Below are positions 1 through 7,595 of a stretch of 13,386 nt of DNA, piece by piece. The stretch lies in the NCBI GenBank assembly GCA_036337765.1, contig JAYZDP010000021.1, positions 1 through 13,386 on the forward strand, read 5' to 3'. The DNA is from JAYZDP01 sp036337765. Its GTDB lineage: Bacteria; Acidobacteriota; Thermoanaerobaculia; Multivoradales; Multivoraceae. The notes under the pieces were generated by a model that saw only the letters and a program-made list of their open reading frames with translations, did not search any database and had not been told where the DNA came from. Each line of letters opens with the position of its first letter. Position 1 is the stretch's first letter. The position numbers and the translations under genes are program-made.

Positions 1-1
1 C

Positions 2-1573
2 GAGATCCAGCTCGACCGGCCGCTCGACTTCACCGCGGTGACCGACCACGCCAACTATCTAGGCATGTTGGAGGCCATGTCCGATCCGAGTCATCCGCTC
101 TCCGAACTCGACGAGGCGCCGCTGTTCATGGACGCTCGAACGCCCGACGAAAGGTTCGCGGCGTTTCGTAGCGGCAGCTACATCGGCGAGCACCTCGACC
201 GCGACGTCATCCGGTCGGCCTGGAAGCGCACCATCGAGTCGGCGGAGCGCCACTACGAGCCCGGGACGCTGACCACGTTCATCGGTTACGAGTACACGTC
301 GGGCTACGGCGGCAACCTGCATCGAAACGTCATCTTTCGCGGGCGCGCCGCGCCCGAGATCCCGTTCAGCCGGATCGACTCGGTGAATCCCGAAGAGCTA
401 TGGGAGTGGATGGACGAGCTGCGTGAAGAGGGCATCGAGGCCCTCGCCATTCCGCACAACTCCAACAGCTCGGACGGTCATATGTTCGCCCTCGAGACCT
501 TCGACGGGCGGCCCTTCGATGCCGCCTACGCCGAGCGCCGCATGCGCAACGAGCCGTTGGTCGAGGTGACCCAGGCCAAGGGCACTTCCGAGACCCACCC
601 GGCGCTGTCGCGCAATGACGAGTGGGCCGACTTCGAGATCTACCCCTATCGCACTGCGAGGTGGACCAAGAGCCGGCCGTGGGGAAGCTACGTGCGCGAG
701 GCGTACCTCAACGGCTTGGAGATGCAGGGACGGTCGGGCTTCAATCCCTATCGCTTCGGCCTCATCGGCTCGAGTGACACCCACAACGGCGGCGGCTCGT
801 TCGACGAATCGAACTTCTACTCGAAAGTCGGAATCCTCGACGCGACGCCTCAGATCCGCGGCTCTGTGCCCACCTCAGGCGACGGCCTGTTCGCTACTTA
901 CACCGAGATCTTCACCCGCTTTTTCGGCGCCTCGGGGCTGGCGGGCGTGTGGGCTGAGGAGAACACCCGCGAGTCGATCTACGACGCGTTGCGGCGCAAG
1001 GAGGCCTTTGCGACGAGCGGACCGCGGCTCCAGGTGCGGCTCTTCGCGGGGTATGAGTTTTCCGACGAACTCGCCGAGCGTACCGACGCCGTGGCCCTGG
1101 CCTACGCCGGCGGCGTGCCGATGGGCGCCACTCTCGCGGCTCGCGGCTCCACGCCACCGCGCTTTCTCGTTTCTGCGCTGAAGGATCCGATCGGGGCGGC
1201 ACTTCAGCGCGTGCAGGTCGTCAAGGGATGGCTCGCCGGCGGAGAGGCTCGCGAGCGCGTCTACGATGTGGCCTGCTCCGACGGCCTCGAGGTCGATCCC
1301 GAAACCCGCCGCTGTCCCGACAACGATGCCCGTGTCGACTTGAGCGACTGTTCCATCACCGAGGGGGCTGGCGCCTCGCAGCTCGTCACGCTGTGGCGCG
1401 ATCCGGACTTCAATCCCTCGCAGCGCGCCTTCTACTACGTCCGGGCGCTCGAGAACCCGACCTGCCGTTGGTCGACCTGGGACGCGGTTCGCGCCGGTAC
1501 CCAGCCGCGCCCCGCTTTGCCGGCGACGATTCAGGAGCGCGCCTGGTCGTCGCCGATCTGGTTCGTGCCCTAG
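2..1573 (+). CDS. DUF3604 family protein, 5'-truncated by window edge
   Basis: C-terminal 523 residues of a DUF3604 protein, a family with a PHP-like metal-dependent hydrolase fold and no firmly established substrate. The reading frame is open to the first bases, and the GTG at 38 is a valine codon inside the conserved block PLDFTAVTDHANYLGM, so the true start lies upstream. Putative metal ligands visible are TDH (residues 14-16 of the visible part), GYEY near 95, HRNV at 107, IPHN with H152, and GSSDTH with D259 and H261. The N-terminal HxH motif is off the window. After the catalytic core comes the helix block ENTRESIYDALRRKEAFATSG, then a cysteine-containing segment (Cys codons between about 1270 and 1475) and the family ending AWSSPIWF. 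From memory, relatives are about 650 residues long, so roughly 130-150 residues are missing. It converges with the next gene. Family call is firm; the reaction is unknown. Confidence 0.9.
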   Translation, partial: EIQLDRPLDFTAVTDHANYLGMLEAMSDPSHPLSELDEAPLFMDARTPDERFAAFRSGSYIGEHLDRDVIRSAWKRTIESAERHYEPGTLTTFIGYEYTSGYGGNLHRNVIFRGRAAPEIPFSRIDSVNPEELWEWMDELREEGIEALAIPHNSNSSDGHMFALETFDGRPFDAAYAERRMRNEPLVEVTQAKGTSETHPALSRNDEWADFEIYPYRTARWTKSRPWGSYVREAYLNGLEMQGRSGFNPYRFGLIGSSDTHNGGGSFDESNFYSKVGILDATPQIRGSVPTSGDGLFATYTEIFTRFFGASGLAGVWAEENTRESIYDALRRKEAFATSGPRLQVRLFAGYEFSDELAERTDAVALAYAGGVPMGATLAARGSTPPRFLVSALKDPIGAALQRVQVVKGWLAGGEARERVYDVACSDGLEVDPETRRCPDNDARVDLSDCSITEGAGASQLVTLWRDPDFNPSQRAFYYVRALENPTCRWSTWDAVRAGTQPRPALPATIQERAWSSPIWFVP

Positions 1574-1640
1574 CTGGGGCCGTGGCAGGTCATGACTGGC
1601 AGGGCGCTCCTCGACAGACCGTGGTCCGGCCGGCGGCGAA

Positions 1641-1654
1641 GGGCGTCATCGCCC
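1641..1654. terminator. Small hairpin between convergent genes
   Basis: GGGCG-TCAT-CGCCC forms a 5-bp GC stem with a 4-nt loop in the 98-nt gap between two convergent genes (stops at 1573 and 1672). No T-tract follows on either strand, so this is at best a weak, possibly bidirectional, termination structure. In DNA this GC-rich such a stem can arise by chance. Confidence 0.2.
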
Positions 1655-1671
1655 CCCGGGTCCGGGATCTG

Positions 1672-4293
1672 CTAGTCGCTGACCTCCCGGCGTCCGACCC
1701 AGAAGGGACTCGACCAGGCGCGAGAGCCGTCGAGTTGGACGACGCGCACGTAGTAGTAGTCGCCGTCGGCGACTTCTTCTAGATCGGTGAAGTCGATCCC
1801 CCGATCGAGGTCCCCCGCTGCGTCGACGAGCTGCAGATGGATGCGATCGGTGTGCTGCCCTACCGAGAAGCTGCGCTCGATGCGCCCGTCGATCATTTCG
1901 CCCAGTTGCAGGCCGAAGCTCTCTGCGGGAAGGGTCTGGGCCTGGCGGATTCCCTGCGCGAAGCCGCGCTCGCGGGTGGATTCGAGCGCGAAGTCGAAGC
2001 GGGTGGCGGCTCCGGCTTCGGACAGAACGACCAGCATCGTGTCGGCTCTGCCGCGGGTGTTGGTCAGGAAGTGAACACGGTTCGGCCTCTCCGGATCGAT
2101 CGATGCGCGGTCGACGTGTGGGTTGTCGAGGCCCACGGGCTCGACCGCGTCGACGCGGGCGCCGAACACGTCCAGGGTCCCCTGCCAGAAGCGGTAGGGA
2201 CGTGGGTTGTCGACGACCTCGCCGAAGACCTCTGAGGACGACTCGAAGCTCACCAGCACCGTCACTTCCGATGCGAGCGGAGACGAGAGGAAGTCACGGT
2301 GGAAGATGACGGTGCCGTTCTTGACCACGTCGATACGATCGATGGGCGCGGTGCCAGACACGCGCGCGGAGATCTCGCGCCGATCGGCGGCCGGTTGACG
2401 CGTGCCCATGGGGTGGCCATTGAGGCTCGCCTCGAGCAGGATGCGCTCGCCGGAGGTGGCATAGGCCGACAGCGAGCGCAGGGCTCGGAAGACGGCGTCG
2501 GGCGACTTCTCGGGGGCTATGGCCGCGGCCAGGCCGCCGCGCTGGGAGAGGGCCCCGCGGGTGCTGCCCGGTGCGTAGCCCGGCTTGGAGCGATGATCGT
2601 CGGACGCCGCGACGAAGCCGATCTCGAAGCCACTCTGCAGATAGCGGTTGCCGAACCACTCGAAGGAGCCGTGCATCGAGTAGATCTCGACCATCTTCTC
2701 GAGATCCGGGTCGCTGCGGGTCCAGTCTCCGGCGCGATGGGCGTGCGGGATGATGAGTACGTCCTGAGGCTCGTGACGGGACCGTAGCGCTTCGTAGAGC
2801 AGCGGCAGCCGATCCGCCTGACGCATGGCCACGAGGTCCGCGCCGGCATCGCGGAACAAGACGTTGTGGTGCCCGCCGCGGGAGCGGAAGGCGGACCACT
2901 CGTAGCCCAGGAAGGCGATCATCTCTCCGTCCTCGTTGGAGCGCCGCGTGTGCTCCTGCAGCGTCTGCCACTCGGAGGCGTCGAGCCAGATGTCGTGCTC
3001 CGACAGCGTCACGAAGTCGAGATGCGCGTCTTCGCGTGCGTAGCGGAAGAAGGCATCGGGAGTGCCCTGTCCCTCGGCGAATGAGGTGTGACCATGGGTC
3101 TCTCCCCAGAGGATCCGCCGCCGGACCTCCGGCTCCACCCAGATGGGCGCGGACAGCGTCTCCAGGCCGCCGTCCGCGGAGGTCACACGGTAGCGATACG
3201 TCCCCCCGGTGGCGATCGAGAGGCCCTCGACCTGCTGCAACGCACCGCCGCCCGCCGGCAGCTCGCGGCTGTCGCCGAGGGGACCGTCGGCGCCTTCCAG
3301 CTGCACGGTGAAGGCGGGGGTGACGGCCTCGGTACGGTTCGTGAAGGCATCTTCCGTGCGTACCCGCAGGGTGAACGGCTCGCCGGCCGCGACCACCGAA
3401 GGCGCCACCGCCCGCACGGCCACGACTTCGTCACGGCCGACCACTTCCAGGGCCTCCCAGTCGGGCGTAAGGAAGTTGCCGCGGCTTTCGAGATCGACGT
3501 AGAAGGGAACGAGCATCTCGTCGCTGGCGAGGGTTTGGACCCGGAATCCCGGCCCGCCTCCCACGGTGTCGCCGAGGGTGAAGGTGACGACGTCGCCGGG
3601 CTGGAGGGGCGATCCGCGGAGACGGTAGGCGGGCGCCGGCCGGTAGGCGAAGAAGCCGCCGTGCATGCCCGCCAGGGGCAGGCGGTGGGGCTCGAAGGAG
3701 GACCCCTCTCTGGAGCTGGAGATCGAGACGTAGTTGGCAGCCTTCGGATCGTCGTTCTGGAACGCTCCGTGGTCGGCCATCATCTGGCGGCCCAAGAGGA
3801 AGCCGCCGCCCGGCTCGAGACCTCTCGTGCCGGCCGTGTAGTGCAGCTCGAGGGTGGTGACCTCGCCGGCCGTGGCGCGGCCGCTGCCCGCCCAGGCAAA
3901 GCCGCCGAGCGCACCAGGATGGTCGTCCTTGATACCCAGCTCCTCGACGTAGCGGTCGAACCCGGTCAGGGTGTCCTCCCAGCGCCATTCGATCCCGGGA
4001 GGCATCCAGTCGGTGTGACCGTCGGCCCCGGTGAAACGGATCATCGTCAGATCGAGGGTGAGGTTGACGGGTACCGGACCGCCGGTGAGAGAGTACACGT
4101 CGACCCACTCCTGCAACACCTCGGCGCGCTCGAACAGCGTCACCTCCGTCGTCGGCTCCGCCGCAACGGCGCGCCGTAGCTCGGTCACTCTGGCTCGCAG
4201 CTCGCCGGTCATGGAGTCGTCCGGCGACGGGGCGCAGGCCAAGGGCCAGATGCCTGACGACAGGAGCGCGAGGAGTAGGCGTGGGCGGGTCAT
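1672..4293 (-). CDS. DUF3604 (PHP-type) lipoprotein, 873 aa
   Basis: Predicted surface or periplasmic lipoprotein with a metal-dependent hydrolase domain. The ATG at 4293 is preferred over the GTG ten codons upstream because it gives a clean lipoprotein signal (MTRPRLLLALLSSGIWPLAC, lipidated Cys20) and overlaps the upstream stop as ATGA. Residues 21 to about 390 are a long region before the catalytic part, with a probable beta-sandwich segment near 295-385 (inferred from alternating hydrophobic residues). The PHP-like core follows: GETHGHT (397-403), LSEHD (430-434), HHNV (475-478), IIPHAHR (514-520) and AASDDH (562-567), all likely metal ligands. The helix FRALRSLSAYATSGERI precedes the C-terminal domain, which ends in YYYVRVVQLDGSRAWSSPFW. 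It is the third gene of an operon behind an enolase-superfamily gene and, with no Shine-Dalgarno visible, is probably translationally coupled. The substrate is unknown. Confidence 0.88.
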   Translation of the reverse strand: MTRPRLLLALLSSGIWPLACAPSPDDSMTGELRARVTELRRAVAAEPTTEVTLFERAEVLQEWVDVYSLTGGPVPVNLTLDLTMIRFTGADGHTDWMPPGIEWRWEDTLTGFDRYVEELGIKDDHPGALGGFAWAGSGRATAGEVTTLELHYTAGTRGLEPGGGFLLGRQMMADHGAFQNDDPKAANYVSISSSREGSSFEPHRLPLAGMHGGFFAYRPAPAYRLRGSPLQPGDVVTFTLGDTVGGGPGFRVQTLASDEMLVPFYVDLESRGNFLTPDWEALEVVGRDEVVAVRAVAPSVVAAGEPFTLRVRTEDAFTNRTEAVTPAFTVQLEGADGPLGDSRELPAGGGALQQVEGLSIATGGTYRYRVTSADGGLETLSAPIWVEPEVRRRILWGETHGHTSFAEGQGTPDAFFRYAREDAHLDFVTLSEHDIWLDASEWQTLQEHTRRSNEDGEMIAFLGYEWSAFRSRGGHHNVLFRDAGADLVAMRQADRLPLLYEALRSRHEPQDVLIIPHAHRAGDWTRSDPDLEKMVEIYSMHGSFEWFGNRYLQSGFEIGFVAASDDHRSKPGYAPGSTRGALSQRGGLAAAIAPEKSPDAVFRALRSLSAYATSGERILLEASLNGHPMGTRQPAADRREISARVSGTAPIDRIDVVKNGTVIFHRDFLSSPLASEVTVLVSFESSSEVFGEVVDNPRPYRFWQGTLDVFGARVDAVEPVGLDNPHVDRASIDPERPNRVHFLTNTRGRADTMLVVLSEAGAATRFDFALESTRERGFAQGIRQAQTLPAESFGLQLGEMIDGRIERSFSVGQHTDRIHLQLVDAAGDLDRGIDFTDLEEVADGDYYYVRVVQLDGSRAWSSPFWVGRREVSD

Positions 4294-4832
4294 CTGTGCT
4301 CGAACCAGATTGGCGAGCTCCACGCCAGGTTGCCGTCCGTCTGGAGCACGCGAACGTAGTAGTAGTTGTCACGTGAAGCGTCGAAGCCCTGGTCGACGAA
4401 CTCGAGATCGACGTCACGGCGAGCGGGACGGGTCTGGAAGGCCAGCGCCTGGTTCTTCACCACGACGAGCTGGGTCTCGTCGTCCGTGCCGAGCACGCGG
4501 ATCCGAAGCTTGGGAGTCTCCTCCGTTTCGACCACGTCGCCCATGATGTAGTGCCGACCGCCGTGCTCCTCCTGAAAGTCGAGCACGACGTTGTCGGCGG
4601 CGCCGTAGGAGTGGCGTCGCTTCAGGGCCTCGAGGCCGCCTCCGGTGACGGCGATGGATCCGTCCCCGCGTTCCTCCGACTCGGCGCCGAGGCCGAGGCC
4701 GAGGAGGAGGGTCACGTCTTCGGCGGTGGCTGGCGCTACCGGGACCAGAAGCGCCAGAAACACCAAGCCGCACGCGATCCGGCTCGGACGCGTAGCGCCG
4801 AGAGTGCGATCACTGCCCCAACGCGACGACAT
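4290..4832 (-). CDS. Secreted stand-alone DUF3604 C-terminal domain protein, 180 aa
   Basis: Encodes a Sec signal peptide (basic N-terminus, hydrophobic core at about residues 19-36, likely cut after PATA at 37), a short glycine/acidic linker, then from about residue 67 a sequence matching only the last third of DUF3604 proteins: GLEALKRRHSYGAADNVVLDF (67-86), a beta-rich middle, and YYYVRVLQTDGNLAWSSPIW (157-176). The metal-binding catalytic core is absent. The start ATG at 4832 is chosen because it gives the signal peptide and sits 11 nt after the upstream stop. The frame is open further upstream, but that part only overlaps the enolase-family gene out of frame. Its stop overlaps the next start (ATGA). 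It may be an internally deleted paralogue that kept its frame, or a functional non-catalytic partner of the downstream lipoprotein. The homology is clear from comparison with the two neighbours; the role is unknown. Confidence 0.78.
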   Translation of the reverse strand: MSSRWGSDRTLGATRPSRIACGLVFLALLVPVAPATAEDVTLLLGLGLGAESEERGDGSIAVTGGGLEALKRRHSYGAADNVVLDFQEEHGGRHYIMGDVVETEETPKLRIRVLGTDDETQLVVVKNQALAFQTRPARRDVDLEFVDQGFDASRDNYYYVRVLQTDGNLAWSSPIWFEHR

Positions 4833-4843
4833 CGTTCGTTGGT

Positions 4844-5998
4844 TCAACCCAGGGTCTCGTCGTACAGCTTCTCGCCAAAGCGCCGTAGCTTCTCCTCGTC
4901 GATGACCAAGCCGAGACCGGGGCGCTGAGGCACGGGCACGCACCCGTCCTCGTCGATCTCCAACGTCTCCGCCAGGATGGCCTCGCGGCCTTCGGTCGTC
5001 CAGCCCGGTGGCTCGTAGGGGAACTCGCACAGGCGGCAGGCCTTCGACGATGCCATCACGTGAAGATTCGCAATCAGATTGAGCCCGTTGTTCCACGTGT
5101 GGGGAGCGAAGCCGAGGCCGTTGGCCTCCGCCATCGCCGCCACCTTCTTGCCGGTCGAGATCCCACCGAAGAACATCGCGTCGGTTTGGAGAACGTCCAG
5201 GCAGCGATGGGCGACGAGGTCGGCGTAGTCGCGGAAACGCCACGCCAGCTCGCCGCCGGCGATGCGGGTGCGCGTCTTTTGGCGCAGCTCGCGCATGCCG
5301 CGGTAGTCGTCGCGGTCCAGGGGCTCCTCGAGCCAGTAGACGTCGAAGTCCTCCAGCGCCTGCGCCGCAGCCACCGCCGTCGGAACGTCCCAGGGCGGCG
5401 GCGTGCCCGGTACGAGAGCGAAGTGGAATCCCTGATTGGCGTCGATCAGGATGTCCATCGAGTCGCCGATGCGTCGGCGACAGGCTTCCACGACGGCGAG
5501 ATCCTTGCGCCAGTCCGCGTTGTGGAAGCGCAGCTTGACCGCGGTGAAGCCTTCCTCTCTGAGGCGCTCGAGCTCGTCGGCGCGGGCCTCTCCATCCTTG
5601 AGCTCAGCTGTCGAGCAGTACGCTCGGATGCGCTTCCGGCCGCCCCCAAGGAGGCGGTTCACCGGCTGCCCCAGAGCCTTGCCGGCGATGTCCCACAGGG
5701 CGGGCTCCAGCCAGGCCAGACGCACGCCGAAAGCCGCCCCGGCTTCGAGAACGTCCGAGAAGCCCTCGATGTCGAGCGGATCGCGGCCGAGGATGAACTT
5801 GCCGAAGGCGTCGCCGAGCCCGGCGTGGAAACGTCCGAGAGTGAAGCCTGCCGATTCGCCGACTACGCCGCTGTCCGTGGTCATGCGAACGAAGGTGAGC
5901 TCGTTGTGGGTCTGAACGCGTCCAGGCTGCGCAGCGATTCGCAGCGGTGCCGGCAGCGGCACGGCGACATAGTAGAGCTCGAGACGGTCGATTCGCAT
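4844..5998 (-). CDS. Enolase-superfamily protein, mandelate racemase/muconate lactonizing group
   Basis: A 384-residue enzyme of the usual family length, with an N-terminal capping domain (to about residue 125) and a TIM barrel. Visible catalytic positions: K155-L-R157 at the end of strand 2 (KxR motif); metal ligands D186 (LIDANQG), E224 (YWLEEPL) and E250 (IAGGE); and the D273 (LQTDAMFFGG) / H300 (FAPHTW) pair that marks the mandelate racemase subgroup. These enzymes abstract the proton alpha to a carboxylate, mostly on sugar acids, giving dehydration or racemisation. I cannot assign the substrate. No signal peptide, so cytoplasmic. The ATG at 5998 is the first start of the open frame and gives a normal N-terminus; no strong Shine-Dalgarno precedes it. 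It is the first gene of a minus-strand operon with two DUF3604-related genes and is divergent from the VCBS-repeat gene. Confidence 0.9.
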   Translation of the reverse strand: MRIDRLELYYVAVPLPAPLRIAAQPGRVQTHNELTFVRMTTDSGVVGESAGFTLGRFHAGLGDAFGKFILGRDPLDIEGFSDVLEAGAAFGVRLAWLEPALWDIAGKALGQPVNRLLGGGRKRIRAYCSTAELKDGEARADELERLREEGFTAVKLRFHNADWRKDLAVVEACRRRIGDSMDILIDANQGFHFALVPGTPPPWDVPTAVAAAQALEDFDVYWLEEPLDRDDYRGMRELRQKTRTRIAGGELAWRFRDYADLVAHRCLDVLQTDAMFFGGISTGKKVAAMAEANGLGFAPHTWNNGLNLIANLHVMASSKACRLCEFPYEPPGWTTEGREAILAETLEIDEDGCVPVPQRPGLGLVIDEEKLRRFGEKLYDETLG

Positions 5999-6071
5999 GA
6001 GACGTTCGATATGTCAGCGACGGCGAAGTATATCTTGGGCCTCCGGTCCAGCAGCCCTGCGGTAGCATCCA
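5999..6071. promoter_or_regulatory. Divergent intergenic region, probable bidirectional promoter
   Basis: The only non-coding DNA between the divergent enolase-family (-) and VCBS (+) genes, so it should hold the start signals for both unless transcription begins inside the genes. It is locally AT-richer, and TATACT on the minus strand (6032-6027) resembles a -10 box. There is no good -35 at standard spacing, so the element is a suggestion only. I see no operator-like inverted repeat. Confidence 0.3.
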
Positions 6072-7532
6072 ATGCTTCTGATGTTAAAGGCTGCTCGCGC
6101 GTTCAGTTTCATCTCATGCGCGGTCGTGGTGTTGCCGGTTGGTAGTGGCGCGGCGGAGTCCGTACCCACTGTGGCCGAGACCGTAAGCCGTGCGCGAGCG
6201 GCGGATGGTTCTTGGATCTCCTGGCGCGAGCACAGGATCGACGACGAAGAGCTCGGCGGGATCCCGATTCGTGGCGGCGACGGTCTGGAGATGGCGGATC
6301 TCGACGGCGACGGTCACCTCGACATCGTGTCTGTGCACGAGGACTCCGACCACGTTCGGCTGGCCTTCGGCTCGGCGGATCCCAACGTGTGGGAGCTCGC
6401 CACGCTCGGTGAAGGTGCCGAGGTGGGGGCCGCCGAGGACGCGGCGATCGGCGACGTCGATGGCGACGGACTGCTCGACGTCGTGGTGGCAGCCGAGCTC
6501 GAGCACCTCATCTACTTCCAGAACCCCGGGCACTCGGCGCGGCGGGGCGACTGGCCGTGGATCATCCCGAAGGTCACCGCTGAGCGTGGCTCCTTCATCC
6601 GCGTCTACGTAGCCGATCTCGACGGCGACGGCAGGCTCGAGGTCACTGCTCCCAACAAGGGGGAGCAGCAGCCTGAGGGCGGTGCGGTCCCCACGGATTT
6701 TCCGCCCGAGGAGGTCTCGATCTTTCACATCACGGGTGATCCGCTCCGATCCGAGAGCTGGACCGAGACGGTGATCGGCACGATGCCGGTGCCGATGAAC
6801 TCTCGCCCCGTCGATCTCGATGGCGACGGCGACCTCGATCTGCTCGCCGGGAGTCGCTACGAGTCGCGCCCCTTCTGGTACGAGAACCTGCTCGAGCGGG
6901 GTGACGGTCTCCGCTTCGTCGAGCATCCCATCGACGTCAGCGGGCGCAGCGTTGCGTGGCGGCGGTGGCCGCGCTACCTGACGGCGATGAGCGTCGACTT
7001 CGCAGACCTCGACGGCGACGGCCGGTTGGACATCGCGATGCAGGAGTCGCCGTTTCTCAACGTCTGGCTGGAACAGCCCGAGAGGGCGACCGACGCGTGG
7101 CAGATTCACCGCATCGGTGCCATCGAGCCCGATCACGCCACCGGGATCAGGCTCGCCGATATCGACGGCGACGGCGATCTCGACCTGTTCAACGGCGGCT
7201 ACAGCGCCCTACCGCGGGACCACGACGGTCCCGATGTCACGGCCGAGCACCGCGTGGGTCGACTGGCCTGGTTCGAGAACAGCGGTGACCCGACAGAGCC
7301 GTGGGTGCGTCATGACATCTCACGCCGCGTCCGCGCCATGTTCGACGACTTCGTCGCTCGTGACATGGACCGCGACGGCGACCTCGATTTCGTGACCACA
7401 CGAGGGAACTCGGGGAACTACGACGGGGTCTTGTGGCTCGAGCAGGTGCGCAGCGCGCGGCCCCAGCGCGCCTTCTTTCCTGCTCGCGATCGAGAGAGTC
7501 GTCACCTTCCGCTGCCAGCGCGGGATCGCTGA
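6072..7532 (+). CDS. Secreted FG-GAP/VCBS repeat protein, 486 aa
   Basis: Predicted exported beta-propeller. The N-terminus is a Sec signal (hydrophobic core about residues 10-24, likely cut around GSGAA 24-28). Either ATG, at 6072 or 6081, could be the start, with no decisive ribosome site. Seven calcium-binding loops of the DxDGDG type begin at residues 76, 128, 182, 248, 312, 363 and 431; the last reads DMDRDG. Each is followed by a hydrophobic strand (for example LDIVSVH, LDVVVAA, LDLLAGS) and several by blade ends such as WYENL and LAWFENSG. Seven motifs suit a seven-bladed propeller. Such proteins act in adhesion, ligand binding or as lectin-like domains; no catalytic residues are evident. 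Its 3' neighbour is a minus-strand esterase relic. The last 25 or so residues (after WLEQVRS) are arginine/proline-rich and may be altered. Confidence 0.88.
   Translation: MLLMLKAARAFSFISCAVVVLPVGSGAAESVPTVAETVSRARAADGSWISWREHRIDDEELGGIPIRGGDGLEMADLDGDGHLDIVSVHEDSDHVRLAFGSADPNVWELATLGEGAEVGAAEDAAIGDVDGDGLLDVVVAAELEHLIYFQNPGHSARRGDWPWIIPKVTAERGSFIRVYVADLDGDGRLEVTAPNKGEQQPEGGAVPTDFPPEEVSIFHITGDPLRSESWTETVIGTMPVPMNSRPVDLDGDGDLDLLAGSRYESRPFWYENLLERGDGLRFVEHPIDVSGRSVAWRRWPRYLTAMSVDFADLDGDGRLDIAMQESPFLNVWLEQPERATDAWQIHRIGAIEPDHATGIRLADIDGDGDLDLFNGGYSALPRDHDGPDVTAEHRVGRLAWFENSGDPTEPWVRHDISRRVRAMFDDFVARDMDRDGDLDFVTTRGNSGNYDGVLWLEQVRSARPQRAFFPARDRESRHLPLPARDR
6297..7379 (+). repeat. Seven coding repeats for DxDGDG calcium loops
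   Basis: The core (gat/gac, hydrophobic codon, gac/gat, ggc, gac, gg) recurs at about 6297, 6453, 6615, 6813, 7005, 7158 and 7362, that is every 150-200 nt. The sixth codon is GGx throughout; the seventh unit has CGC in place of the first glycine codon. These are protein-level repeats inside the VCBS gene, not a separate element. Confidence 0.85.
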
Positions 7533-7595
7533 GGCGCCTGCTGCGCGCAGGGTGCCATCGAGCTCGCCGTTCGCCATTCCTGGCGGATAGTGTTG

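Noticed and set aside
38..40. GTG at 38 as start of the first DUF3604 gene
   Set aside because: It is the Val codon in the middle of the conserved TAVTDHANY block and homology runs to the window edge.
3088..4179. 363-codon plus-strand open frame antisense to the DUF3604 lipoprotein gene
   Set aside because: High GC leaves the opposite strand open; the translation is low-complexity (Gly/Arg/Glu-rich) without family motifs, while the minus strand carries clear PHP-type motifs.
4833..5243. N-terminal extension of the 180-aa protein to 317 codons
   Set aside because: The extra 137 codons lie entirely within the enolase-family gene in another frame, are Arg/Gly/Pro-rich and would bury the signal peptide.
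5060..6145. 361-codon plus-strand open frame across the enolase-family gene
   Set aside because: Antisense to a well-conserved enzyme and running over the divergent promoter gap; no recognisable domain.
6114..7136. 340-codon minus-strand frame opposite the VCBS gene with repeated VAVEI-like units
   Set aside because: The periodicity is simply the antisense reading of the DxDGDG repeats.
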